Below, piece by piece: positions 43,142 through 54,060 of a DNA stretch of 64,000 nucleotides. This DNA is from Corallium rubrum. Lineage: Eukaryota > Cnidaria > Anthozoa > Scleralcyonacea > Coralliidae. Every line of letters begins with the position of its first letter. Within the stretch, counting starts at the first letter, position 1. The stretch spans positions 748,525 to 812,524 of the forward strand of contig OZ036003.1 of the NCBI GenBank assembly GCA_964035015.1. Reading direction: 5' to 3'. The notes beneath the pieces are model-generated. The model had not been told where the DNA came from and searched no databases. It was given only the letters and a program-made list of their open reading frames with translations. The position numbers and the translations under genes were made by a program.

Positions 43142-46100
43142 ATGGCGACGATGCCCATCGTAAACCCAATGCCTCCATTTGATCCTGACTCGGACATTGG
43201 AGCAAACATCGGCCCCAAATGGAAAATATGGATGGAAGACTTTGAGATGTACATTACCGCGAATGGCATTACAGATAAAGCCAAGAAGCGAGCGCTGCTT
43301 CTATATCAGGCAGGCGCTCGAGTCCGCGAAATCTTTCGACAAATCCCCGATAATGGTGAGAACAACGACTATGACAAGGCGGTTGAGAAACTAAACGAAT
43401 ATTTCGAACCGCAAAAGCATCGATTGTACGAGGTGTACAAATTTCGCGAGGCACGGCAAGACGCCAGTGAAACTTTAGACAAATATTACATGCGATTGCC
43501 GAGTTTATCTCCACGCTGTGAGTTTGCTGATCCAGATTTTGAAATAATGGCCCAAATTGTCTTATGTGGCCGCTCGAGCCGACTCCGAAAGCAAGCTCTA
43601 CGGGATCCCAAGTTGACGTTGAAAGACCTACTAGTCCTGGGCCGCCAATTTGAACGAAGTTGTCAACAAGCTACAGAGATCGAGGAAAATACGAGAAACA
43701 ATCAAACCGTTATGAACGAGGAGGTTGTTCTGGATGCAGTTCGCAACACCTCCGCTGAAGAGACACGGGCGAAAGGGGTTTGCAAGAACTGTGGTGGCGA
43801 ATGGCCACACAACACGGGAATATGTCCAGCGAAGGGCAAAGAATGCCGAAATTGCTCAAAAACAAACCATTTTGGGAGAGTATGTCGATCTGCGCCTGCG
43901 GTGGCGCGAGGCCAGCAGCAAAATCGTGGACGATGGCAAGGACGTCATGAAAAGAAACCTATTCGGCCCCTCAATGTCTCGGACAATGACAATGAATCAA
44001 GTGACTCAGACAATTATTGTTATGCAGTCACCAATCCAAAGGCAAAAAATCCTTACACAAAGGTGAAGATTAACAATCGAAATGTAAAGTTTACTGTTGA
44101 CACTGGATCCAGCATAAACATAATCGATCAACAAACCTTTGAGCAGTTGGGGCAGTATACGTTGTCCAAAACAAACATCCAAGCGTACGCATTTAATTCA
44201 AAGGTCCCTGTTGAAATGAATGGGAAATTTACTACCATCATGGAATCACGACGCAAAATTACGGTGGCAACCATCTACGTCACAAAAGAAGACGGTGGTC
44301 GTCTTTTGAGTGGGTCAACTGCAGAAGAGCTAGGCTTAATCAGCTTGCACTTGAATGCGGTCCAAACAACCAAATCATCGCAAACATCACCGACGGGTAC
44401 ATCAATTAAAGATAGGGGAGTACAAGGTGTGGTACAGAAGCATCCCAACGTTTTTCGTGGCCTCGGGAAACTACGACATCAAACCGTTGAACTGCTTGTT
44501 GACAAAGATGTAAAACCAGTTACTCAACGCCAACGTCGCATACCATTCCATCTGAGAGCTAAAGTCGATGCGGAGCTAAGCCGTTTACAAGATGAGGACA
44601 TCATCGAACGCGTACCAGACACAGAAGCAACTGAATGGATATCACCAATCGTCATCGTGCCAAAGAAAGAGGATAAGATTCGTTTATGTATTGACATGCG
44701 AGCGGCCAACACAGCTATCAAACGCATTAGGCACCCCATACCAACTGTGCAGGACATTTCGCATGAATTAAATGGTGCCAAATTCTTCACAAAATTAGAC
44801 CTTACGCAGGCATATCACCAACTTGAGTTAGCCCCTTCCAGCCGGCAAATCACCACATTCATCACACATGCAGGACTGTATCGGTTTAAGCGTTTAAACT
44901 ACGGCACAAATTCGGCAGCGGAGATCTTTCAACATGCGTTGCAACAAGTTTTGCATGACATCCCAGGAGTCCGCAATATTGCCGATGACATTTTAGTCTT
45001 TGGATCGTCTTACGAAACACATAACAAAGCTTTGGATGAGTGTCTACATCGCCTTGACACCCATGGTTTGACCCTCAACTTCGACAAATGTCAGTTTCTA
45101 CAACCTCAGCTAGAGTTTTTTGGACTCAATTTTTCAAAGGACGGAGTTCGTCCAGACCCTAAGAAGGTCTCTGCCTTGGCTAAGGCTGCTATGCCCACCA
45201 CAGCAAGTGAGGTCCGAAGCCTCCTTGGCATGGCTAATTATAGCTCACAATTTATTCACAACTTTGCCACTATCACAGAACCACTACGTCAACTCACCCA
45301 CAAAGGAACACCCTTTACATGGAACCAGGAACATGACAACGCGTATACCACCTTTCGAGAGGCTTTAATCAACCGTCCGGTGATGAGTTACTTCGACGTC
45401 AACAAAGCCACGGAAGTGACAGTGGATGCCAGTCCAGTGGGGCTGTCAGCGATCCTGGCTCAGCGCGATTCGAATTCATCCTCCCCAAATATAGTCGCGT
45501 ATGCTAGTCGTGCTCTTACCCCTACCGAGCGACGGTATTCGCAAACCGAGAAGGAGGCGCTGGCCGTGGTGTGGGGTATTGAGCATTTTCATATATATCT
45601 ATATGGGGCAACCTTTACCCTATATACCGACCACAAAGCCCTCGAAGTCATTTTCGGGAACCCGACTTCAAAACCACCAGCCAGAATAGAGCGTTGGTTC
45701 CTACGCCTCCAGCAATACAAATTTCGGGTTGCTTATAAACCAGGCAGCACAAATCCGGCAGATTATCTCTCTCGCCATCCCCTGGAGAGTAAGCAAACAC
45801 ACGCTAACATTGCGGATAAGTATGTGCATTTCATAACGCACACAGCGGTTCTCCCTGCACTTACAGTCGAGGAGGTGCGCAAAGCAACCAGCAAAGATAC
45901 ATTACTCAGCTCGGTATGTACAGCCATCCAGACAGGACAGTGGTCCAATCGCGAACTGAAACAGTTCAAGCCCATCAAAGATGAACTATCTATCGATTAC
46001 ACTAACAATGTGGTGCTTCGGGGCACCAGAATCGTACTACCATCATCGTTGGTACAACAGGTCATTCAGCTGGCCCATGAAGGTCATCAAGGGCAGGTCA

Positions 46101-47194
46101 GGACAAAGGCGTTGCTACGGGAACAGGTCTGGTTTCCAGAAATGGACAAAAAAGTTCGAGCAGAACTAGAAACGTGCCTTGCCTGCCAAGCGACTGGGCA
46201 ACCAAGCCAACCAGAACCCCTCCGGTCCACCCCACTACCCAATAAAGCATGGGACAAGCTCAAAATTGATTTCTATGGACCGCTACCGACCGGACAGTAT
46301 ATTTTGGTGATCCTCGATTGTTATTCTCGATTCCCGGAAGTAGAAGTGTTGTCTTCGATCTCTGCCAAGACTGTAATCCCAAAACTTGATGCAGTCTTCG
46401 CCCGGCATGGGGTCCCTGCGCAGGTTACCTCAGACAATGGGCCACCGTTCCAAGGACACGAGTTCAACAGATACATGATCAAAATGGGAATCCAGCATAC
46501 TACCTCCACACCTCTTTGGCCGCAGGGGAATGCGGAGGTCGAGGCATTCATGAAACCGCTGGGCAAGGCCATTCGAACCGCGAACCTCGAAGGCAGGCCC
46601 TGGAAACAAGAGCTCTCCAAGTTCTTGTTGGCGTATCGATCCACACCTCATTCAACAACAAAGGTACCACCGGCCCAGTTGCTATATAACCGAGAAATTC
46701 GCGGAAAATTGCCTACACTTCCCCATAACAGCAAGGTTCTTAATCGACACAGCGAAGCCAGGCACAACGACCAAGAACAAAAGAAAAGGGGAAACAGATA
46801 TGCAGATGCTCGACGACATGCGAAAACAAGTGAACTACGGGTTGGAGATAGTGTTCTGGTGTGGCAAAAGAAAAAGAAAAAGAACAAATTTTCAACTAAT
46901 TTCAGTCCTACGCCATATACTATTATTGCCATCAAAGGGTCAAAAGTAGTCGCGAGAAACCAACAACAACATGTCATCACGCGAAATGTCTCGTTTTTCA
47001 AGAAGATAGCGGGGCAAGCAGTTGGCAAAGACGAGGGTGAGGAGGACGTTGTTAGCAGGAGACGAGAGGAAGACGGAGAGCAAGTACAGGAACAAGGCCA
47101 ACAAGAACAGCAAGAGCCGAGAAGATCTACGCGAAATACACGTCAGACAAACTTTTATGGACACCCAATGAACTCGGGTGAGACTCTAAAATAA
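43142..47194 (+). CDS. Gypsy Gag-Pol polyprotein
   Basis: One frame of about 1,350 codons from the first ATG at 43142. In order it has a helical Gag and a zinc knuckle region near residues 215-250 (CKNCGGEWPHNTGICPAKG, CRNCSKTNHFGRVC). Next are protease (FTVDTGSSINII), reverse transcriptase (FFTKLDLTQAYHQLEL; the catalytic box is IADDILVFG rather than the common YxDD) and RNase H (VTVDASPVGLSAILAQ, TLYTDHKALE). Last is integrase, with a His2-Cys2 region (HEGHQGQ...CLACQ), DDE residues (KIDFYGPL, VTSDNGPPFQ, PQGNAEVEAF) and a C-terminal RVGDSVLVWQ module. It resembles the invertebrate gypsy type often labelled K02A2.6-like. Confidence 0.92.
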   Translation: MATMPIVNPMPPFDPDSDIGANIGPKWKIWMEDFEMYITANGITDKAKKRALLLYQAGARVREIFRQIPDNGENNDYDKAVEKLNEYFEPQKHRLYEVYKFREARQDASETLDKYYMRLPSLSPRCEFADPDFEIMAQIVLCGRSSRLRKQALRDPKLTLKDLLVLGRQFERSCQQATEIEENTRNNQTVMNEEVVLDAVRNTSAEETRAKGVCKNCGGEWPHNTGICPAKGKECRNCSKTNHFGRVCRSAPAVARGQQQNRGRWQGRHEKKPIRPLNVSDNDNESSDSDNYCYAVTNPKAKNPYTKVKINNRNVKFTVDTGSSINIIDQQTFEQLGQYTLSKTNIQAYAFNSKVPVEMNGKFTTIMESRRKITVATIYVTKEDGGRLLSGSTAEELGLISLHLNAVQTTKSSQTSPTGTSIKDRGVQGVVQKHPNVFRGLGKLRHQTVELLVDKDVKPVTQRQRRIPFHLRAKVDAELSRLQDEDIIERVPDTEATEWISPIVIVPKKEDKIRLCIDMRAANTAIKRIRHPIPTVQDISHELNGAKFFTKLDLTQAYHQLELAPSSRQITTFITHAGLYRFKRLNYGTNSAAEIFQHALQQVLHDIPGVRNIADDILVFGSSYETHNKALDECLHRLDTHGLTLNFDKCQFLQPQLEFFGLNFSKDGVRPDPKKVSALAKAAMPTTASEVRSLLGMANYSSQFIHNFATITEPLRQLTHKGTPFTWNQEHDNAYTTFREALINRPVMSYFDVNKATEVTVDASPVGLSAILAQRDSNSSSPNIVAYASRALTPTERRYSQTEKEALAVVWGIEHFHIYLYGATFTLYTDHKALEVIFGNPTSKPPARIERWFLRLQQYKFRVAYKPGSTNPADYLSRHPLESKQTHANIADKYVHFITHTAVLPALTVEEVRKATSKDTLLSSVCTAIQTGQWSNRELKQFKPIKDELSIDYTNNVVLRGTRIVLPSSLVQQVIQLAHEGHQGQVRTKALLREQVWFPEMDKKVRAELETCLACQATGQPSQPEPLRSTPLPNKAWDKLKIDFYGPLPTGQYILVILDCYSRFPEVEVLSSISAKTVIPKLDAVFARHGVPAQVTSDNGPPFQGHEFNRYMIKMGIQHTTSTPLWPQGNAEVEAFMKPLGKAIRTANLEGRPWKQELSKFLLAYRSTPHSTTKVPPAQLLYNREIRGKLPTLPHNSKVLNRHSEARHNDQEQKKRGNRYADARRHAKTSELRVGDSVLVWQKKKKKNKFSTNFSPTPYTIIAIKGSKVVARNQQQHVITRNVSFFKKIAGQAVGKDEGEEDVVSRRREEDGEQVQEQGQQEQQEPRRSTRNTRQTNFYGHPMNSGETLK

Positions 47195-47292
47195 ACACTC
47201 AAACAATAATCTCATAGAGAAATTGTTGACACTTGCGTGCCCAGTTTCGAAACAGTTGACATTTGTTTTGTTATGTTAGAAAAAGGGGGTGA

Positions 47293-47418
47293 TGTAGTGC
47301 TACGTCGCTTCCGGTAAGCCTCGTGCGAGGCACTAGCGAGGAGAGCACTAGTGAGGAAGGAGCAGAGAGATTGTAAGCGAACTTGAGTGAATAAACGAGT
47401 AAGAACTAAGATACAACA
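47293..47418 (+). repeat. 3' LTR
   Basis: 126 bases, identical to the 5' copy as read. A purine run (AAAAAGGGGGTGA) precedes it. Confidence 0.92.
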
Positions 47419-47423
47419 CAACT

Positions 47424-48997
47424 GGCACTCTAGCAAATTTATAGTTATGAAGTACATCTTCAAGCTTACTGTCAGTGTCATGTTCTGATGACATTGTTCC
47501 AAATGAAAACAATGCATAGGTCCCCATCAAATGAAAGTGCTCGGTATTCACTGCTTTGTTCACAACTTCTCGTAAACCCGTAGTCAGATAATAAAGGTTG
47601 AGAGCACGTGTGAATGCTTCAGTTTCAATGTCCTTCATATTCTTGGTGCCTTCTTCAATTTCATCATCAGAATCATCAGTCTCACCTTGATCACCAAAGG
47701 CCCTACCCATGATATCTTGCATTTCCCATAAAGAATTGGAGCAATGTTCATAAGCTGCAGGAAGGTGTAGTGTACTATCATAAGATCGTTGTTTTGAAAC
47801 CCCAATTCCAAATTTTTCTTTTGTCAGACCAGTTTTGCTCTTTAAAAGCTCATTCTTTCTAGAACTTATGGGAGCGAAAGTTTTTTCCTTTGATCCTTTG
47901 ATCTTTGCTGCACGTTTCTCATTCCACTTGTACAGAAAGGATGTTATTAAAGATCCTTTAGATGCTGCCTGCTGGATGCACGTATGTAGATTTTCATTCC
48001 GTTCACTCCCACATCCTTCTGGTATATAAGAAAGACATCCTTTCTTTACATGTTTCTTTAGTTTCTCGATTCTTTTAATGCTGCAGTTGAAAGCACAGCC
48101 TGACTAACATGTGAAACATTTTTCCATGTTTTTAAGAACTTCTTAATGTTTTGCAGTATGGCTTGTGGAGATGGAGTTGGCAATGCACGCTTTTCTCCAG
48201 CATCCAATGGGTCACGAAAAACAAGTCTGAAAGCTTGACAACAACAATAAGCAAATGGGTGACGCTTTGGTATACACTTTACGATCCGCTGCACAGCATG
48301 AAACAAGTCCATTTTCACCAGTATTTCAGAACCAAAAATCGTTTCTAATTTTCCTTTCCAAGAACAACAGTTGTCAATGAGACAAAACTTCATGTTTCTG
48401 TTTTGTTGGTCAAATCTGTCTTTTAAATTCTGAAGCAGATCTCTAACATTGACAAATGCAGTTCCCTTGGTGAACTGCCAGGCCAAAGCCATTCCATCTT
48501 CATTTAGAATGCAGAACATGGTATCATATTGCTTTTCCCATTTTTTGTCTGATTTACGCAAAATTCCTATGTTGGGTGGAACCTTGAATGTATGGTCACA
48601 AGAAAACCATGTAGCACTAGTTTGTGCCATGCATTGTGTATATAGCATTTCGTTGTTCTGGTAGTCATAGACAATACACTGAGAGATAAAATCATTACTG
48701 GGGGGCTTTAAGTTCATCTGGTATGGAAGGGAAACACAGTATCATACTTCTACCTTTGCTAGTTGACAAAAGTTTTTCATTTCTTGTTCAAACATCTCAC
48801 GCCTTTCCTCGAAATACCCAAGATTTTGTTGGGCGATTAGACATTTGTTCAATCTTCATTCCAGTACTGCTATACAACACAATATTCTTGAAGAGGTCTC
48901 GAGTTATTCCACCAATGTGGGTTAGTAAGAAGGGCAACCGTTCTTTGCAAGGAAAAAGTTGAAGGATAGACTCGTCATGTGCTATGATTTCATGGCC
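47424..48997 (-). pseudogene. DDE-transposase/OTU family gene, catalytic part
   Basis: Leftward from the second gypsy: GHEIIAHDESILQLFP, LLTHIGGITRDLF, then a helical EERREMFEQEMKNFCQLAK reached by frame changes. An RNase-H-fold core follows: WFSCDHTFKVPPNIG (first Asp), MFCILNEDGMALAWQFTKG, KFCLIDNCCSWKGKLETIFG (second Asp) and DLFHAVQRIVKCIPKRHPF. After one shift near 48070 come KKGCLSYIPEGCGSERNENL (candidate Glu) and SKGSLITSFLYKWNEKRAAK. It continues to LEDVLHNYKFARVPV at the first gypsy. The D-D-E spacing and the GSERNE block suggest a MULE/KDZ-type cut-and-paste transposase. At least three frame changes in this copy. The pairing with OTU downstream is seen, but the superfamily call is tentative. 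Confidence 0.55.
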
Positions 48998-49002
48998 ACT
49001 AC

Positions 49003-49115
49003 TGTAATATTATGCATGCACAAGTTATTTGCATATGCTAATATAGTGCCTTATAAAAAGGGTTTGTTGTATTAGGAGAGGACTCTTTTATAATAAACAA
49101 ATTGAGAACATGACA
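49003..49115 (+). repeat. 5' LTR
   Basis: 113 bases starting TGTAATATTATGCATGC. A primer-binding stretch (TGGTGTCAGGAGTG) follows directly. Confidence 0.9.
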
Positions 49116-49162
49116 TGGTGTCAGGAGTGAAACCGATTAATAGTGAATAAACGATAATACTG

Positions 49163-51349
49163 GTGTACGGAAAGACCAAAGAAGAGCACGATTATAACCT
49201 ACGAGCAGTCCTACAGCGATCAAGAGAAAGGGGAGTCACGTTAAATCCAGACAAGCTGATTTACCGCACCGAGGCAGTGAGTTACTTTGGAAATTTGATC
49301 ACCTCTGAGGGAGTGAAGCCAGACCCAAGTAAAATTTCAGCTATAACGGACATGCCATCGCCGGAGAACAAAGCTGAGCTTCAAACTCTGCTGGGAATGG
49401 TCAATTACTTGGCCAAGGTTTCGCCACGAGTGTCGGAAACTATTGCTCCGCTTCGAGAGTTGCTTAAGAAGAATATACCATTTCAATGGGGAGCACAGCA
49501 GGAAAAGGCATTTTCCGAAGTGAAACAAGCAGTTACAAACTCCGAGACGTTGGCATATTTTGATCCCCAGGAAAAAGTAGAGCTAGAAGTCGACGCATCG
49601 AAGAATGGTCTGGGTGCGGCAATGTTTCAAAATGGTAAACCTATTGCTTTCACTTCAAAGTCGCTGACTACAGCCGAGAAGAATTACGCTCAAATTGAGA
49701 AGGAACTCTACGCCATCGTGTTTGGCTGTGAAAGATTTTACCAGTATGTATACGGGAGAGCAGTAACAGTATTTACCGACCACAAGCCTCTGGAAGCAAC
49801 CATGAGAAAGTCATTGGCAGAAACTCCACCTAGACTGCAGAGGATGATCTTACGGCTGCAAAAATACGAGATACAAGTCACCTATAAGCCCGGAAAGAAG
49901 ATCCCTGTCGCTGATGCTTTGTCAAGGAAGTATATTAACGAAAGCGACGAGACTGGGAAAGCGTTCGATGTTCAAGTACACACAGTGATCAACAACCTTC
50001 CAATAACCGATGCCAAGCTGAAAGAAATGAGAGAAGCTACTAGAAAGGACTCGCAGTTAGCTAAAGTAATTCTGGTTGTGAAGGAAGGCTGGCCAGAGGA
50101 AAAACATCAGTGTTCAAAGGAAATTGCTGAATTCTGGAACCATCGTTGCGAACTGTCGGTCCTAGACGGATTGGTGTTCAAAGGAGAAAAGCTGGTCGTA
50201 CCAAGGGTCATGAGGCCGGAGATGCTGAGGAGAATCCACACAGGTCACCTAGGAATCGAGGAATGCAAAAAGAGAGCTAGAGATGCATTGTTCTGGCCCG
50301 GAATGAATGCGCAGATACAAGAGTTGGTATCCAAGTGTGTGATTTGTTTGGAGAGTACTGCAGTGAACCAGAAAGAACCGCTCATCAACCGAAGAATTAC
50401 AAGTAGACCCTGGGAGGCAGTCACCACAGACTTGTTTGTTCTTAATGGCGAAGACTACCTTTTGGTCGTTGATTATTACAGTCGATATCCAGAGATCGAG
50501 AAACTGGAGAATACACTGAGCTCAACCATTATTCGGAAATTGAAAACTATATTTGCTAGACATGGTATACCAGGAGAGGTCGTATCCGATAATGGGCCAC
50601 AGTATTCATCAATGGAATTCGCCCGATTCGCTGCCGAATGGGATTTTAAGCATACCACGTCAAGTCCGAGATATCCCCAGTCGAACGGTCTTGCGGAGAA
50701 ATTTGTACAAACAGCCAAGCGTCTTATCGACAAAGCCAAACGAGATGGACGAGACCCGTATCTGAGCATTCTGGAGTACAGAAACACGCCCGTTGACAAC
50801 ATGGCGTCTCCAGCACAGCTTTTGATGAGCCGTCGTCTTCGTTCAGTACTTCCTATCACAGGCAGACAGCTGCAACCGAAGGTTCAAGATCCTATTGACG
50901 CCTGCGCAGACAGGAAACACAGACAAGAGCAACAAAAGAAACATTTCGACAAAAATGCTAAAGCGTTGGCACCTGTCGCTGCGGGTGAAAGAGTGCGTAT
51001 CAGAGAACCAAATGGGCGGTGGAAACCGGCAGTTGTCGTGAGGAAAGAAGAAAGTCCAAGATCATTCATCCTGCGTACTGACGAGGGGAGGGACTACCGT
51101 CGAAACCGGCGGTATATCAGGAAAACATCAGAGCAGACTTTTGTCGAAGTAGATGTTCCAGCAGCGCAACCAGTTCCAGCAGCGCAACCAGAGAGAGAGA
51201 ACAACACATCGGGAAGTCAACCAGATAATGCAGAAATTAGAAGACCAACAGAACAAGACATATCGACAAGCGTAGAACATACTGGAAGTGGAAGCTATAT
51301 AACCCGATCGGGACGACGTGTCAAGCCGAGAGACATATTAGACCTTTAA
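49163..51349 (+). pseudogene. Gypsy pol region
   Basis: A frame of about 730 codons covers the end of reverse transcriptase (YGKTKEEHDYNLRAVLQR, LGMVNYLAKVSPRVS), RNase H (LEVDASKNGLGAAMFQ, VFTDHKPLEA) and integrase. The integrase has HTGHLGIEECKKRARDALFW with CVICLE, DDE residues in VTTDLFVLNGEDYL, VVSDNGPQYSSMEF and YPQSNGLAEKFVQ, and a C-terminal module. It belongs to a broken element. Confidence 0.88.
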
Positions 51350-51568
51350 ATTTATCAACTTATTATATCACATATGGATTGTTGGCGATGGTACTCTAAT
51401 CATCTAATCGTCACATACAGTACAATTATCTACATAATTATATATACTTATTTAATTGCTCGTTCAATATAGATAGTCTCGTTTCATCATGTATTACTTT
51501 TTATAAAAGAGAGAAAACTAGAATAAAAAATTTTGTTAATAATAGTTATTTATCTTTAGAAAGGGAGA

Positions 51569-51681
51569 TGTAATATTATGCATGCACAAGTTATTTGCAT
51601 ATGCTAATATAGTGCCTTATAAAAAGGGTTTGTTGTATTAGGAGAGGACTCTTTTATAATAAATAAATTGAGAACATGACA
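51569..51681 (+). repeat. 3' LTR
   Basis: 113 bases; one difference from the 5' copy (AAATAAAT versus AAACAAAT). Confidence 0.9.
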
Positions 51682-51686
51682 ACTAC

Positions 51687-52203
51687 TACATCTATAAACT
51701 CGACTAACCAAGTAAGTAACGCCATTTTGTCCAAATAACAGTCTAGGGGCATTTCTCTCATTTCGTCCATCTTTCCAGTGAGCCACTCGAAGAAACACGT
51801 CAACACCAACACATCATGTACATTTAATATGTCCGTTGTTTAAAGTACGTTGAGAAATTGGATCCCATAATATCAAAGACGGTCTTAAGAAATAGTAAGG
51901 GTCTGGTGACACTGGATTAGAAGTCAAGGTAGTCTGGAACCATAAACATGGAGGCTCGACAACAATGGGTGGTACATATCCAGACTGTTCATTAAGTACA
52001 TCCTTTATATACCCGTAATGTTTCTCTTTATGAGAACCGCATAAAGAGATCGTTGTGGATACATGCAAAACGATCACTATTCGCAAAATTGAGTTATAAT
52101 CCACCATAGTCCCTAGAATTATATTGTCTGGAGACGCGGCGAACATCAAAACGGTTAACAATGAGCTACAATTTAGGTTGAGGGTGGCAAATAAGGTGCA
52201 CAC
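51687..52203 (-). pseudogene. DDE-transposase/OTU family gene, N-terminal part
   Basis: A leftward frame starting near 52203 includes EKHYGYIKDVLNEQSGYVPP and LWFQTTLTSNPVSPDPYYFL followed by ILWDPISQRTLNNG. After a frame change, it continues as VAHWKDGRNERNAPRLLFGQ and YLVSRVYRCSS, which joins in frame across the gypsy to GHEIIAHDES. The block of WDP, R/LLFG, Y.C and GH..IAHDE resembles the zinc-binding N-terminal region (DUF6729-like) of a widespread eukaryotic transposase-linked family, by memory only. It faces the DUF3987-like gene. Confidence 0.5.
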
Positions 52204-52543
52204 TCTTTTGTTTTACGTTCATTAATATTTATAAAGCAACGCTGCTATTGGTTGATTGCTTCATTATACCAAAAATACAATGTGTTCAGCAAGCGTTAAG
52301 GTGAAATAAGGTGCACAAACGTGAACAAAAACCTAGAACAAAGACTTTGGCTGCGTTTCCAGACAATTTATTTCTAGGGACTATGAATCCACCATCTTGA
52401 TTACTTTGATATTTGGCAATCTCACCCCCAGAGCTCTAGCCTCGCCAAATTTGGCCGTCATCATGTCACGTGGTACAATCATCGCTATAGCGCGCGGGGT
52501 TTGCCGCCATTTATGTTGTGGTCGAGCTCAGTAGCAGTTTAGA
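52204..52543. promoter_or_regulatory. Shared upstream region of two divergent genes
   Basis: 340 bases between the starts of the DDE/OTU gene (-) and the DUF3987-like gene (+). No motif singled out beyond a CG-rich stretch just before the plus-strand ATG (ATAGCGCGCGGGG). Confidence 0.35.
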
Positions 52544-52901
52544 ATGGCTTCTCCTCCAAAAAAGTTGAAAATATCGGAGGACTTCATCCTTTCGATAGCT
52601 AAGGAGGCGTCTCAGATTGAAATACCGTGGCCTACAGTAGCTCCGGATTATTTTGTTGAGTGGATAAACGAATTCTCGTGTTCGCACAATGTGGTTCAGG
52701 AAATGTTGTTTATGGCGATTTTACCGAGTATAGCCGCTTTACTTGGACCTCGTTCTGTCGTCAAGCCATCTTCAACGGAGCCATATGTCGAGAATTTTAG
52801 CTTCTTCAGCCTTTGCATCTCCCCACCATCATCAAGGAAAAGCCAAGCATTTAAACATGGTGCGAAATTACCCATTACACACGTAGAGAAGGTAAATGAA
52901 T

Positions 52902-54060
52902 TAATGAAACAAATGTAACTGTGCTTTCGTCTTTGACGAAGAGCCTTCGCTCGAAACGTTAGACAGATACCTTGTAGAATCAGACATATTTAAAACCTAT
53001 TTTAGGTCTATTTCCCCCTATTTAGCCCTATTTCCCCCTATTTTACAAAAAGAAATGTCTATTTTATTTCTATAATCCATATTTTGCAAAAAAATTGTTC
53101 TGAAATAGCTATTTAATTCATATTTTGTGATACTGACCCAGTTAAAAATAGCTTTTAAATATCTATTTTTTAACTATTTTTGGAGCCAATACTGAAATAG
53201 ATATTAAATAGCATAAAAATAGCTCTAAAATAAGTATTTAATTCCAATTTTGAGAACTGCAATGTTCACATGGTCCAAAATAGTTTTTAAATGGCTATCG
53301 TTAGTTAACTTCGTTTGTGCTGTTTTTAGATTAATATAATAATTTTGTCTTTTATGCTTCCCAATCAGAGTCTAAAACAAATGCCAGAGACTTTGGGTTC
53401 AATTCTCAGTTACCCTTAGGTTGCCTATAGGTGGATTGCGTATAGATTAATTGTATGCCAATACTGGCCTATAAGCACCTATAGGATACATATAGGTGGA
53501 TTGCCTATAGGTTGTATGCCTATAAGTTGCCTATAGAGATCTATAAGCAGATGGCCAATAGAATTAGATAGACATCTAAAGATACAATACCTATTAGATT
53601 GTAGATTTCATTTTACCATTTTTCCAATAGGAAGATAAATTGACTATATTTCAACTATTTCTTATGTATTTTTTAAACTATCCTGGGCTATGTTTTAACT
53701 ATGTTTTGTTTATAATACTTTCTGGATAGGCCTATTTTTATGATAATTATTTTAAACCTATTTTTTTGCTATGTGACCGAATCAAGTAATTTTAACAAAA
53801 TCAAAGCATAGTAAAAAAATAGGGTTCCACTTAGGTAACTTAAATTAAATAGAAAAATTATAGGGAAAAAATAGTAAGCCAATATAGAATTGACATGCAG
53901 TATGTTAAAAATAGAAAATAAATACTTCCAAAAATAGGAAATAAATATTTAGGAACGAATAAAAAATTAGGAATAGATAGGAATTAAATAGTGTCTGATT
54001 CTACAAGGGATATTTTCTGTATTTCGGCAGTAATATACTAACTCCACTACACTCTTATTT
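52902..54060 (+). mobile_element. Short Penelope-like tail inserted in an exon, itself carrying a MITE
   Basis: The 13-base sequence GAAGGTAAATGAA occurs on both sides (52889-52901 and 54061-54073), fitting a target duplication within coding sequence. Removing the MITE leaves about 120 bases containing TTTGACGAAGAGCCTTCGCT then CGAAACGTTAG, a hammerhead-like hairpin-GAAAC pattern typical of Penelope-like element ends, followed by a TTCGGCAGTAATATAC tail. An intron using the same AAG/GTAAAT sites is an alternative. Confidence 0.55.
52970..54008. mobile_element. MITE of 1.04 kb with inverted ends
   Basis: Ends read CCTTGTAGAATCAGACA and, inverted, TGTCTGATTCTACAAGG with one mismatch. GATA flanks each end. 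The interior is AT-rich with recurring ATAGCTATTT-type words and several GCCTATAGG-type motifs near 53450. No coding frame, so non-autonomous. Family not identified. Confidence 0.65.

Larger units (their letters stand above)
43004..47418 (+). mobile_element. Ty3/gypsy LTR retrotransposon, looks whole and very young
   Basis: LTRs of 126 bases at both ends are identical as read, and CAACT is duplicated on each side (42999-43003, 47419-47423). A single long gag-pol frame fills the interior. No break was seen. It interrupts the OTU coding sequence of the minus-strand gene. Confidence 0.96.
49003..51681 (+). mobile_element. Ty3/gypsy LTR retrotransposon, young but broken
   Basis: LTRs of 113 bases differ at one position. 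ACTAC is duplicated on each side (48998-49002, 51682-51686). At 2.7 kb it is short for the family and carries only part of the usual gag-pol, so it has at least one large break. It interrupts the N-terminal half of the DDE/OTU gene. It belongs to a different lineage from the 43004 element: LTR, primer site and integrase differ. Confidence 0.93.
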
